Shown: positions 48,259 to 59,275 of the stretch, piece after piece | How positions within the stretch are numbered: position 1 is the stretch's first letter | Layout of the letters: the number at the start of each line of letters is the position of its first letter | Source: Paracentrotus lividus | Lineage: Eukaryota; Echinodermata; Echinoidea; Camarodonta; Echinidae | Direction of reading: 5' to 3' | Length of the DNA: 64,000 bases | Assembly: GCA_940671915.1 (NCBI GenBank) | Contig: CALNVZ010003434.1 | Coordinates: 6,909,333-6,973,332, forward strand | The notes under the pieces: generated by a model | The model's database searches: none | What the model saw: the letters and a program-made list of their open reading frames with translations, nothing else | Told to the model about the DNA's origin: nothing | Translations under genes and position numbers: made by a program

Positions 48259-49235
48259 GGGTAGATGAATACCGGCCACTTAAGCTCATTTGCTTAATTA
48301 GGACATGAAAACAATAAAATCACAAAAGAAAAAGATTCTCATTGCTTAGCTACATCATTCAACTTTATTTTCCAAAATATGGAGGTAATCAAATATTTGT
48401 TGAGGCAGTTATATGCAAATAATGACGTCATGGTAAATTGTCCGGCATTCCCTACAGTGTAGGAAATACCGGACAGTATGTTTTACCTTTTTTTTTGTAT
48501 AAAGATCTGTCTGGAAGCACTGATTTGAATGTAAACCATCAACTTAACATGTTTGTATTGATTTTTTATAACATTATTCATTTTTAGAAGATTATATGCA
48601 TTTTACTACAAAATTTCAAAACACTCAGAATAACTTTATATCTCATGTAGATCATGACATATCACAATAATAATAAAGAGAAATAGACATTTCAAAAATG
48701 TCAAACAATTTAATAAATAAATATAATACATTATATATGTAATACTATTTGATCTACATGCTTAGCAACTCAACCCGGAAGTAAAACAAACAAACGTCAA
48801 TGTGGTGTCCGGTATTCCCTACACAAACAAAAATGACTGACCAACACTTTTCAACACACTGCCACCCCAAAACACAGGCTTTGTACAGTGCAAACACTCC
48901 ATACACGTTTGGCCCACCCTCCACACATGTCCATAATGCATGAAATAGAGGTCATGCCCCAATTCTATTTTAATACCATCACATTCTCTAAAATTTCAAT
49001 TTTTACATCAGGCCATTTTTCAGGCTGCAAATTTTCCTACCTTGACAGAGTTTAGTAGTTTTGTCGGAGATTTCTCACTGGTTGTTGTCGAATACAGCAT
49101 TCAACCTTCCCAGACAGACCACCTGACCAATAGATGCCGGTATTTCAACTCAGTTGATCTTATGTTGGCAGCTAGGGCTGGACATGTGGTGACCGTCCGA
49201 TATTCCCTACTGTCCGCTATTCCCTACATCTACCC
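48259..49235. mobile_element. TA-flanked iterated-motif element A, motif TGTCCGGTATTCCCTACA
   Basis: The 977-bp element has TA at 48,257-48,258 and 49,236-49,237. Its termini are GGGTAGATG and CATCTACCC. The motif lies inverted just inside the left end, as a facing pair at 48,438 and 48,458, single at 48,806, and as a direct doublet at 49,194 and 49,211 leading into the right end. Absent from copy 1 (empty site near 35,888). It shares the aagctcatttgcttaatt word near its left end with the neighbour at 49,342. No ORF beyond 67 codons. Confidence 0.8.
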
Positions 49236-49341
49236 TACTCTGTAATGCTAGTATAGCCATAGCAGCAAAAAATGACTTTGGAGGTGAATATATACAGAGT
49301 GTACTATAGTTGGTGTTATTTTGCCTGACTTGAATACCATA

Positions 49342-50331
49342 GGGTACATGCAGGTAATATGGACCCCCTAAGCTCATTTGCCTAATTTGCATAAAATTAC
49401 GAAATGACACACAGTCTAATCTTTGTTTATATGAATCAATAACTACTGCTCTAACTTTTATTGTGAAGAAAAACAATTATCACCAACTCCCCTGTCTGCA
49501 ATATTCAAATGTTGACGTCATTACCAAAGTGCCCATATTACCTGCATGTGCAGGTAATATGGGACATGTATTTAATGTACGTTTTAAAAACTACAATTAC
49601 TCTACCATGTCTGGAATTTGCTTAAAATGTTGAAAATCATTAACTTTAAGATATAATTTGAAATTATAAGACCCTTCAGTAAAACCTTTGACTATATATT
49701 TCATTGTTATGTATTTTGTATTTTGTATATTATTTCTTTTTTTAATATTATTTTAATATTATTTTCATTATACAAGTCAATATATCCCTACAATAAGTTA
49801 TTTATATTAATTATATACTGTGAATATACCCTAAAAAATCGTAGCAAAGAGATTGATGCCTCATCCCAATACTAAGTACCAGAATCATTTCCGCCATTTT
49901 GGATGTCCCATATTACCTGCACTAATGTTGCTGTGTCAGGCAAGCATTTAATGCAACATTGCACCCCTTCACTAAAACAAATTGACCTGTACACGCTAGT
50001 ATGATCAAAATGAAACTATAAGCTTACTAAATATACAAAACAATTGAGGTTACCCCCTCAAACACTCTTTCACCATCACATTCTGTGAAATATCAAATTT
50101 TACATCAGGGTAAAAAAATGCCGTAAGTTTTATTTACCTTTTTGGTTTTTAGCAATTTTCTCAGAGAAATTTCGGCATTAGATGCTGTCACGACGATATA
50201 TTTACGTATACAGTTCATATGAACAACATTATGGTGCTCACACCGGTCATCGGTCACCGGTCGACGGTCACGACATGATTTGCTTCAGGTGTCCCATATT
50301 ACCTGCTGTCCCATATTACCTGCATGTACCC
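49342..50331. mobile_element. TA-flanked iterated-motif element B, motif TGTCCCATATTACCTGCA
   Basis: The 990-bp element has TA at 49,340-49,341 and 50,332-50,333. Its termini are GGGTACATG and CATGTACCC. The motif lies inverted at about 49,350, as a facing pair at 49,530 and 49,549, single at 49,904, and as a direct doublet at 50,290 and 50,307. This is the same six-site plan as element A, with offsets differing by only about 10-15 bp. The empty site in copy 1 reads ccatagggggtgtg near 35,990. A G tract follows the right end. Confidence 0.8.
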
Positions 50332-50623
50332 TAGGGGGGGGGGGGGGGGTGTGAAATTTGATTTATGTATACTATATATAACGGCAGACGGCCCTCATGA
50401 AATTGTGATTGTATAATAACTGATAGTGTTTAGTCTAGACTGATACAATCAATGATATTGTGAGATAGAATTTGATTCTGTATCATTTTTATGACTAACT
50501 ACTTACATTACTTTCACACTGTACATCTTACTCAACCATTTCTGCACAATGGCAAACTTTCATTGGACTGTTACTATCATATGTCTATTTGTGTATCTTG
50601 TTCATTATGGTTTTCTCTTTGTA

Positions 50624-51610
50624 CACTGTTGCTCATAAGGTTGGATATTGCTTTGTGTGATCCAGCGACATCTATTTGCTCCGGCTTAGATTTCTTGAAA
50701 TTGTTTGTCCCTACTTTCACTTTTCTCGACCCTGGCTATACCTTGGACACCCCAACTATTCCCGGGGAATGAAAATAAACAAAAGTTTGGCAACCCCCAG
50801 AACGCCCATTTTTGTCATTTTTTCTCATTTAGGGGCCCCTTTTTTGTTACCCGGCTAACCAAGGCCCCAAGATTCCATCCTCACCAAACGCGCCTGATGT
50901 ATAGGGTAGTTATTGTTTTTGAGTTAAATCTAAGTTTATGATCACAGACTTAGATTTATTGTCTAGGGGAAGGGTCAAAGTTTACTTCGATTCGGGTTGA
51001 AAATTGAATTTATTCATTTTTACAACATAGAAATTTCTACCTTCTCAAAAATGTATGTGTAGAATCTCAGCCAAACATAAATCATAATGAAAAATAGACA
51101 ATGGTTACCGTTTACAACCTTGTCATTAAGGCTGAAACAAGATTTTGGGAAAATGACCATAATTAAGGGTTCATAGTTGTTTTTCATTTCCTTTGTTGAC
51201 CATAAAGGTTGGATAGAATATTTCCGTTTTTTACCGATTTCACTTTTTCCTTCAACCCCTCCCCTAGACAAAAGACTAACGCCTGTGATCTTAAACCTTG
51301 ATTTATCATAAAGAACAATAACAACTCTATATTTCAGACGCTTTTCGAGGGGGTATGACGCAGGGGCCTTGGTCGGCCGGGTAAACAAAAAGGGGCCCCA
51401 AAATGAAACAAAAATGGCAAAAATGGGCGTTCTGGGGTTGACAAACTCTTTTTTATTTTCATTCCCTAGGAATAGGCTGGAGAGTGTCCAAGGTATAGCC
51501 AGGGTCCAGAAAAGGTGATAGTAGGGAAAACAATTTCAAGAAATCTAAGCCGGAGCAAAAATATGTGGCTGGTTCACACAAAAAATATCCAACCTTTATG
51601 AGCAACAGTG
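50624..51610. mobile_element. Tc1/mariner-like foldback element present only in copy 2
   Basis: The 987-bp element has TA at 50,622-50,623 and 51,611-51,612. Its termini are CACTGTTGCTCATAAGGTTG and its inverse. Inverted arms of about 350 bp run inward and share gatttcttgaaattgttt, ccctggctataccttgg, agaacgcccatttttg and ttgtctaggggaagg. The spacer is about 250 bp. The empty site in copy 1 is near 36,277. The arms carry short ORFs only. Superfamily inferred from TA and CAC/CAGTG-type ends. Confidence 0.75.
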
Positions 51611-53409
51611 TATATTCTTCCCAAGTATCTTGCTATTAATCTACCTGTCCCCCTGGGGGCCGTACCACAAAACCGTCATAAGTCTAAATTCTTGGACAAC
51701 CCATAGGGACACAAGTTGTAGAATTAACATGCGTTTCAATGGGTTGTCCAAGAACTTAGACTTATGACGGTTTCGTGAAACGGCCCCCTGACTCTGTTCA
51801 TTCAGTTCCGTAGTAATGTCCTATGCACTCCCGCATCGTTTCCCTTTGCAATGGAATATTTTTTACTATTGGTTGGCTAATAGTTTATTTTTAAGGTCAA
51901 ATAAGGTTAGGTCAAGGAAAAGAAAAATTATTGTAAGTGTTTCGAGGTTTTGAGTTTACCATGAAGTAATTGAATTGAGGATACGCCTTGCTTTGAATTG
52001 TACATCAGCCTCAGTTTGAGCTTTGTCATATCGTCGTGTGGTTGGCGGAGGGGCATAAGCCTGAAAAGGGTGCAGTAGTAAATTCAATCTTATCTACCTT
52101 TCTACCAGCAGCACAATGATATCTATAATTTGCTTTTAGAAGTAGAAAAGAGGCATGGGAGGCTTACAAACGCCCAATTGCTAGCTTTTCATTTTGTCCC
52201 TTGCCTTTGCAAAGCAATTGAAACATCACCCATAAAGTGAAGTCATTTAAAACTGTGCACTGGACGTTGCTACGGGCTTTGGTCTCCTCTTTGATCATTA
52301 TCTTGCATAATCACACAATCCACTTTCTTACTTGATCCATTATTAACACACTCACACGATGTGTAGGCATGAAAAAGGGGCGGTCTAAGCCCCCAGCATA
52401 CGACGATATTCCAGGTGACTAATGTATGATTGCATGTTGCCCTTGCTTCTGCTTTATTCCTTTCCTTTTTCACCTCCTCTTCCTTCCCCCAATGTTTATA
52501 CGATGGGTCCAAGACATTTGCTCCAGCGACAATGGCTTTGTGGTTATTTGTGATGCATCACATCGAAATCAGACACAAGTCGCCAAGGAAATCGGCAAAA
52601 TGATAAAAATTGCCTTATTTGGGGGGAAATATTTTTTTGATTTTTTGAATTTTCAATGTTTCTTGTATGCTCTGTAAAAATAAAATTGAGTACAAATAAT
52701 TAGGGGAAAGCCTTTAAAAATGGATTATTTGTTGCAATCTTGACTCTTTTCTGGCGACTTGTGTCTGATTTTGATGTGATAAGTCACATTTCGTAACACT
52801 TATCGAATGGATAATTGCCGACTTGGACTAGATGCTATACTAAACCATAAATGCTAACATAAAAACCTGACCCTAGATCTTTATGAAATAAAGCCAGGAG
52901 CAATTGTGGCTTGAGCATTTGTAGGTTCCCCTGTACGACTCCTGCTTTAGTTGCATTTATTCTGTTGTGAATGCTGAACCAGTGTTTTACTTAAACGGTT
53001 TCAAACCTATAATGTAACTTAATCTTAAACCAGGGTTCAATGCTATTGAGAAGTTGAATGAAAAAATAGTTAATAACCAAAAACCTAATTTCAGCCCATT
53101 CCTAAGCCCAAAATATTTGATAATAGAATGCTCTGATTGAGTGTCTGCTGAGCACGGTCATACAAACCTTTCAAAAATGCTCTCTTTCCAAACTGCTTCA
53201 TAAACAGCCTATCTTTGTCTGGTACATACAGCTCTATCAAGTCGCTGCAAGATGATGATTTCGATCAGAATCATTCCATTTTGCTCTGCAATTACCTGTT
53301 TTGAAATGAAAATTCATTGCAATTATTTTCGAAATTTTTAATTGATATGTTAGAAGTTAATGATTTCCAAACTGGAGAGGAGTAGTTTTTCATTGAAAAA
53401 AAAAAAAAA

Positions 53410-53424
53410 NNNNNNNNNNNNNNN
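53410..53424. other. 15-N gap that hides about 200 bp
   Basis: Copy 1 has roughly 210 bp between the A-rich word (38,965) and the sequence matching the right gap edge (about 39,176). Here only 15 N's are given, so the gap length is nominal. Confidence 0.8.
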
Positions 53425-54124
53425 TAGTACGATCTGAAGACAACCAACATTGACAGATTGGATTAGCACTACATGTTTATTTTGAATACTATGCATATGA
53501 GGCCATTCATGATTTTGTTGGTTAACAGTTATGAAAAACACATAGTTTGTCTGAAATTTGCTGATATGGGTGAAACCAATGCACATGTATGCACAAATGT
53601 ATGGTTGTTTTGCTTTCCCCATAACATTTCTGTTCAGCCATTTGCATGGCATCCCTTAACTTACAGCCAGTTTAATTTGACCTAATTTTTTTGTACGCAT
53701 ACATGTATGATGTAGATATTTGAGTTTATTTTACATGTATTCTGTTTCTCCTTTCACTTGCTTCTTAGCAGTTGATTGTCTGTGTGTCGCTTCACCTTTT
53801 GTCAAAAGGCAATGTGTGTAATTTTCCGAGTTGGTTACCACATGGGACACAATAGTTGCTGCAAGCTTTAATTAGGTTACTAGGGTATGGTATGGTGTCA
53901 AGTCCAGGGTGGAAGTTAGTCTTTCAATAAGTGTATGGAATTAACAGCAAAGCAATGTCATGGAATTTAGACAATTATCAGAGATTGGACACCTTATTGA
54001 CAGACATGCCATCCCCACTCTACTACCTGGAAAACCTGGGATTTGGGGGGGGAAAGGCAGGAAGTTTTGTTTTAATGTATTGGGAACCCTGTAGACATTG
54101 CTGGTATCAAATTCATGAGTAATC

Positions 54125-54433
54125 TGTTCCAGGTTTTTACATCTGTTATTGACCACCTTATTGACATCAATTCATTCACTTATTCTTAATGTTTGGATGA
54201 TAACGCTCTCAAGATGTGGAAGTTGACTTTGATCAGACATGTCACCTTCTTGGCAGTAACAGTTCTAATTATAAGCCATCTGTTCCAGGTTTTTATATCT
54301 GTTATTGAATACCTTATTGACATCAATTCATTGACTTATTCTTAATGTTTGGATAATGCTCTCAAGATGTGGAAGTTGACTTTGACCAGACATGTCACCT
54401 TCTTGGCAGTAACAGTTCTAATTATAATCCATC
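54125..54433. repeat. tandem duplication of about 155 bp, only in copy 2
   Basis: The word tgttccaggtttt starts at 54,125 and 54,281, and a third start (tgttccaggtttgcc) is at 54,434. The intervening units both contain ttgacatcaattcatt, aatgtttggat, atgtggaagttgactt and ttggcagtaacag. Copy 1 has a single unit (about 40,325-40,490). Confidence 0.7.
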
Positions 54434-54600
54434 TGTTCCAGGTTTGCCCTCCTGTATGTATACCAGAATGCATCATCATTTTAAACAAACTTTATTAGTA
54501 TTGGGGCGTGAGGATATTAGACTTCTGCATGATGCAATTAAAATAATTATTACAAATCTTGAAATTGCTAGCCGTCTATCTAATATGCATTCTACTTTAA

Positions 54601-54685
54601 CCCATTGAGGACTGAGCCCGGATATATTTGGGCTAAGGTCTATTGGAAATGTGTGTTATAGCCACATCAGCTCATCCCCAACAGG
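54601..54685. mobile_element. mini TTAA element, copy 2
   Basis: 85 bp between TTAA at 54,597-54,600 and 54,686-54,689. Termini CCCATTGAGGACTGAGC and, inverted from the right, CCTGTTGGGGATGAGC. Same site as 40,646 in copy 1. Confidence 0.6.
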
Positions 54686-56911
54686 TTAATACCTGTCTAA
54701 GATAAAGAAGAAGGAACTAGTTATTAAATAGGCATCAAGGATAGTAATGATGCAATCCATACAATAGTTACACATTTTGAAGTTTTATTCATATTTGATA
54801 TTCCTGTTCTTTATACTTTCAAATCATTAGCCACATTTATTAATCTTGTTATTATTATTCTTGTTACTTCATTCATTTTATTACCTGTGATCTCTTTAGT
54901 AATTCAAAACTTTGCGTGGACAGTAAAAGATGGCTGTGAACGACGATGAAATAATTTTATGTTTGCAAGTCTTTTTCCTCTACATCACTGGTTTATCAAT
55001 CTGTGCTTTGAACTCTGAAAATCATCTTTTCTTGAAAATAAATTCCTTCATGCATATTCAGCTCTCAGAAAGTATTTGCTGATTAAGATATATCTAAAAT
55101 ATTACCCTTAAGAAACACAATCATAACAAGAAGTATATTAATTTACATCTTGTATTTGAAATGCTTCATCATTATTTGTGTCAACTTGCTTGCTGTAATA
55201 TGAAAAGCATTCTTTTTCAAAAGATTTCCTTTTCTCCATGCTTGGGGTTTCATTCTGGTCTCTTCATCCTGATTAAGAATTTCAAGAATGAGAAATCAGT
55301 AGTTAAATATCACATTCCTGTATGTTGTATGTTTTAATATTCAGTTATTCAATCCAACCTTGTGTATAGAGAGCCATGATATGTGTAATTGTCTCCAAGC
55401 CATCAAAATCTGTTGTTCTTCCAGAAAACCTTACTTACATGTATCTATGCACATTAAGTCATTTTCAAAAATCATAGTGCATTATTTTGATAAATATAAA
55501 AGCAAACCAGAAAAATTATTTACATGTATCGGCACGCTGAAGGATAGACAGTTGATTGTTGGGCAGTTTGGGGATTAGTGGTAGGGGCTCCTGGGGTAGT
55601 TTGGGAAGGGGGAAGGAAGGTGTTATACTAGGCTGAGATCTGCATGTTTCAAATGTCTGTTATTTTGTTGGTAGTGAGGTCAAGCTTTTTGTGGATTTGT
55701 CTTTTCTGAATGAAGAGTGGAAGTGGTGTTGGTTATCACCTTTATTCATTGTATTTTCTTGCACAGATTCGACAAAAAGTTGCTACCATGAAAGTATATT
55801 CCTCTACTCGATGTTATTTGTGCAATTATCTAGAGCAATCACATGTTCATTCTTATTTCCAAGTAATGTATGTAACAGAGATGCCACTTTTCAGACTAAA
55901 GTAGGAATTCCTACTTTTTCAACTCATTTTTGGCCACAGGAATCACCTTTTTTTGTGTACAAAAGTTCCCTTTCTAGATGACTTTCCTACTTTTTTTATC
56001 ACTGCTCAGTGGCATCCCTGATGTAAAGAAATTTAGATCAAATTTACATTGTCATCAGAAATAATGGAGATGCAAACCAGTAGATAATTACAATTATTTT
56101 TTTAAATATTTTTTCTGTATACACATTATTTTGTTATTTTTAGCCACCGTTGCTTACACTTTGTTAGACAGACATTCTTTGTGCTTAGAAAAAGCAGTAT
56201 AAAGCGGTCTATAAATGAAATTACAGTCAACCTTGCATAAGTTGAACTTACAACATTTAATTTGAATAGTTGCCAATTTAAAGGCCATCGCACACCATAC
56301 AACTTGCTACTTGTGACTGACCAAGTTTGGAGCTGAACTAACAATCAGATACATTTTGTAACGTGCTTTGTTATTGAAGATCCAGTGTCAGGCAGTCATG
56401 GGTCGTAAATCGTATGACGTGTGGTGGCCTTAAGTTGTAAGTCCTTTAAAATAATCTTTTCTTTATATTCTATTAATATCATTATCCTGCTTGTCATGAG
56501 TAATATATTTTGCTTCTTTTTCAATTGCATTTTTCTTCATGATTCACAAAATATATTTTTCTTCAATGCTTTATGAAGTATGTTACCAACTTTTCTCCTT
56601 TTTTTTGCTTTCCATACCCATACCCAAATCTTTCTCTTTCTTTCTCCCTCTTTCACTCTCATTTTCTTTCTTTCTCTCTTTTCTCTTTGTTATCACTCCA
56701 ACGTTTACTCCCATCCCCCCCCCCCTCGTCTCTTCCTCTCTCTTTCTGTCCGTGCTCTCCCTTTTCTATCTTTCTCACACCTACTTTCCTTCTGGGTCTT
56801 GGCCTTCCTATCTCTTTCCTTCTCTCTGTCTCTATTGATCTTTATTCATCCTTATATCTACCCCTTAATCCTCCCACCACACCCCTTTTAATCCTCCATC
56901 ATCACATTTAG

Positions 56912-57071
56912 GGGCAACGTCACAGATCACTACTTACAGCAATCCAAACACAGTAGCAAGAAGAAACACAGGAAACATAAGAAGGGCAAAAGAGGGCGCC
57001 ATACATCAGTTTCTAGCGATGACATTCCAGTCGCTCATCAAGTTGATATTGTAGGAGAGGAAATGCCTGAG
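56912..57071 (+). CDS. AP3D1: AP3D1 lysine-rich hinge exon 'KKKHRKHKKGKRGR'
   Basis: Acceptor cacatttag. The protein reads NVTDHYLQQSKHSSKKKHRK, then HKKGKRGRHTSVSSDDIPVA and HQVDIVGEEMPE. Vertebrates have the same order: basic KKKRKEKEKKGKRRHSS, then QQVDIVTEEMPE. The donor is gag|gtaatg. With the phase left by the previous exon the reading is one base off at the first codons; copy 1 has the extra G that fixes it. A homopolymer error or a real allele difference in the G run is the likeliest cause. Confidence 0.85.
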
Positions 57072-57536
57072 GTAATGTTCGATTTCACATGATAACAAAC
57101 GACAAATACAAGGGGGTTTGGAATTACTTTGCCCCCGGAATGACTAAATGGGCAGCAGTCTACGTCAAAACAACTCCTACTTTTATCTTTCTTAAGTAAA
57201 TTTCTTTATGAAATTCACAGATATTGAGCTTTCTCATTTGGTTGCTTAATTTTTATTAAATATCAGCATTTCTCATGGCATTAACAGTTTTGTAAAGAGC
57301 TTTTTTTTTGTGTGGATCCTACCTCTTTCCCCTTTTTCATGACCATTGTAATAATTGTATTGAATTAAAAACATGAATATTTTGTAGAAGACATGACATT
57401 TTTGCATACATTTGCAGTGTGCTGACCATTTGAAAAAAAATACATATGGCAAAGAAACCTTCACAAGTGTTCATTTGTGCAAGCCTTGACTCAATTGGAA
57501 ACTTATAAAAGCTTTATGTTTATGTTGTTAAAACAG

Positions 57537-57616
57537 GGGGCTGTACTTTCGGATCATGAAGAGGACACAAGAGCAATGGATGATCCTCATAGGGCATTGG
57601 ACATTGATTTAGAGAG
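57537..57616 (+). CDS. AP3D1: AP3D1 exon 'DDPHRALDIDLER'
   Basis: Acceptor ttaaaacag. In-frame GAVLSDHEEDTRAMDDPHRA, then LDIDLER. The donor is gag|gtaagt. The vertebrate block is LPSDEDDKDPNDPYRALDIDLDKPL, so the match is direct. 80 bp; the split arginine codon AG/G joins correctly to the next exon. Confidence 0.9.
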
Positions 57617-57940
57617 GTAAGTAAGAGCTGAAATTACTCTAATGTAGTATGAATACAAGAGGAACCTGAAAGATTATTCCCATTTTACATTGCTTCTGAT
57701 GTATATATATAAAAAAAAACAACAAGTAGACTATGCCAAAGTGACAGAAGAGCATGATTACCTAATTAAATATGTTATGAAACAATTTGACTGTATGTAA
57801 CATTTTAATATCATAGTGCTACTATCACCATTATAGAATTTACAATCGACACAAAAACACATTTTCCTTCCTTAATTGAAAGCACCACCAACCTTCTCTT
57901 TTATGTAGGGTATTCATGTTTGGGTTAGTGGTTTGCTTTC

Positions 57941-58060
57941 AAATGTGTAATATTCCTATTGCCTTGATGAATAGGCCTCTGAATGATAATAAACAGCCGT
58001 CAGTGAGGGCCCTGTCATTGAGTACCGTTTCCCCTGTCACATTGGAAAGAGGTCTTCCAA
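57941..58060 (+). pseudogene. partial duplicate of the next AP3D1 exon's 5' part
   Basis: About 120 bp that resemble 58,061-58,180: tgtgtaatatt, a pyrimidine-rich stretch, an AG acceptor, then GCCTCTGAATGATAATAAAC in place of GCCTCTGGACGATAATGACC. From the acceptor at 57,975 it stays open for about 30 codons (PLNDNKQPSVRALSLSTVSP and on) before a stop, with no obvious donor. It may be a decayed duplicate or a rarely used alternative exon. Confidence 0.6.
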
Positions 58061-58096
58061 GTGTGTAATATTTATTGCTATTGTCTTGATTCCTAG

Positions 58097-58264
58097 GCCT
58101 CTGGACGATAATGACCGTCTACCAGTGAGAGCTCATCGGAATGCTCCTAAGCTGACGACCACTGAGGAGGAAGTAGAGGTCAACAAACTTCAGGATAAAC
58201 CAAAGAAGAAGAGGTCAAAAGACAAGGAGAGAGAGAGAAGAAGGCTTCTAAGGACAAGAAGAAG
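58097..58264 (+). CDS. AP3D1: AP3D1 charged hinge exon 'RPLDDNDRLPVRAHRN'
   Basis: Acceptor gattcctag. Reads PLDDNDRLPVRAHRNAPKLT, then TTEEEVEVNKLQDKPKKKRS and KDKERE. Vertebrates have PLADSEKLPIQKHRN here. After the (GA)n run near 58,225-58,240 the frame that fits the downstream exon is different (KASKDKKK before the donor aag|gtaatt). One base therefore appears to be missing, probably in the GA repeat. The exon is 168 bp where phase requires 166 or 169. Confidence 0.85.
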
Positions 58265-58558
58265 GTAATTTAATTCAATGAGGCTTTCATAAAAGACTAC
58301 TTATTATTACAAGCTTTAGTAAATATTCTGTGGTTGTGTGATTACCCAGCTAATGAAGAAATGTATTCACAATAGGACCACCTACAGGTTTTGCCAACTT
58401 CATTTCAATTTATTTGAATATTTCTGTGATTACCCAGCTAATATATTGCTATAAACTGGTGCAGCGTTGGCAAAACACTTTTGTTCTAGACTTCAGATCT
58501 CACACACACTAAATATTTTAGACTTGAATTCCCTCCTTGTGAACCTTTATTGGTGTAG

Positions 58559-58732
58559 AAGAAGTCCAAGCCAAGCAAAGAAGAAGCGGCATCAGCTGAT
58601 CTGAATCTGATGGGTGGAGAAACAGAAGAACCTGCTGTCAATGGGAATACAGAACCTGCTCCGTCTGTAGAAACTCCTAAGGAAGCAGAGACAGCACCTC
58701 CAGCTGCTGCTGCTGCGTCTGCTGCTCCAGCG
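58559..58732 (+). CDS. AP3D1: AP3D1 hinge exon 'KKSKPSKEEAASADL'
   Basis: Acceptor ttggtgtag, phase 0. KKSKPSKEEAASADLNLMGG, then ETEEPAVNGNTEPAPSVETP, then an alanine-rich end (PPAAAAASAAPA). The donor is gcg|gtaagt. In vertebrates the corresponding hinge (KKSKK, EEAAGEPVQNGAPEEE) precedes the ear domain. Low-complexity and probably disordered. No exon encoding the ear was recognised downstream in the window. Confidence 0.8.
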
Positions 58733-59275
58733 GTAAGTCTGTCCTGGTGTTGTGTTACATGTGCTTGGTGTCAGGCTCGTGTCAGTATAGATTGTTATAT
58801 TTGAACAGTGTTTGGTGTCAATCAGTCATTGCTTAGTGTCTGTTACAGCTGAGTGACCTCAGATGAACATTAACTTGTTAAAGTAGTAAGATTCTCTTGT
58901 AAAATCACAAACTTGACCCAAAACAATAAATATCCATTTATGCCAAATATCTTCTTTCTTGTCTTTATTCTCCATTTAATCTGTAAGACAATTTATACAA
59001 AAAAAATATGAAGAGTTTTGATTTTACAGATGTTCAAATTACTCAAATTATTATCTGACTGGTTCTATAAAACATATGAAATATGATACTGGTATAATTA
59101 AACGTTCAGTGTTCTTCGGAGATAATCAAATAAGAAATAACCCACTTGATGAAATCAAGATGAAATCTCTCCGATGATTTAAACGTTTGCCACGGTCTCT
59201 ATTCATGAAGTGGTACTGTTGCTAAGTGACGGTGATGACCACGACTAAATCTGGAGTGTGCTTCCATCTAATTAA
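58733..59275. other. intron, nothing recognised
   Basis: Continues from the gcg|gtaagt donor of the last AP3D1 exon. No exon of the AP-3 delta ear domain is legible. Confidence 0.45.

Larger units (their letters stand above)
43146..57091 (+). repeat. copy 2 of the duplicated AP3D1 segment (cleaner haplotype)
   Basis: Collinear with 31,645-43,120 and continuous with the downstream AP3D1 exons. Three of its five exons are fully open with consistent splice phases. Four insertions absent from copy 1 lie in one intron (47,395; 48,259; 49,342; 50,624). A local tandem duplication lies at about 54,125-54,434. Confidence 0.8.
44492..58732 (+). other. AP3D1: partial AP3D1 gene (AP-3 complex subunit delta), eight exons
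   Basis: Exons at 44,492, 45,589, 46,173, 46,964, 56,912, 57,537, 58,097 and 58,559 appear in the order of delta-adaptin. They run from the last part of the helical trunk through the conserved hinge to the lysine/glutamate-rich hinge. AP-3 delta pairs with beta3, mu3 and sigma3 on endosomal membranes and sorts cargo to lysosomes and related organelles. The recalled vertebrate protein is about 1,150 residues. Exons here cover roughly a quarter to a third of it. The trunk N-terminus should lie upstream. The ear should lie downstream, beyond the LINE. Confidence 0.85.
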
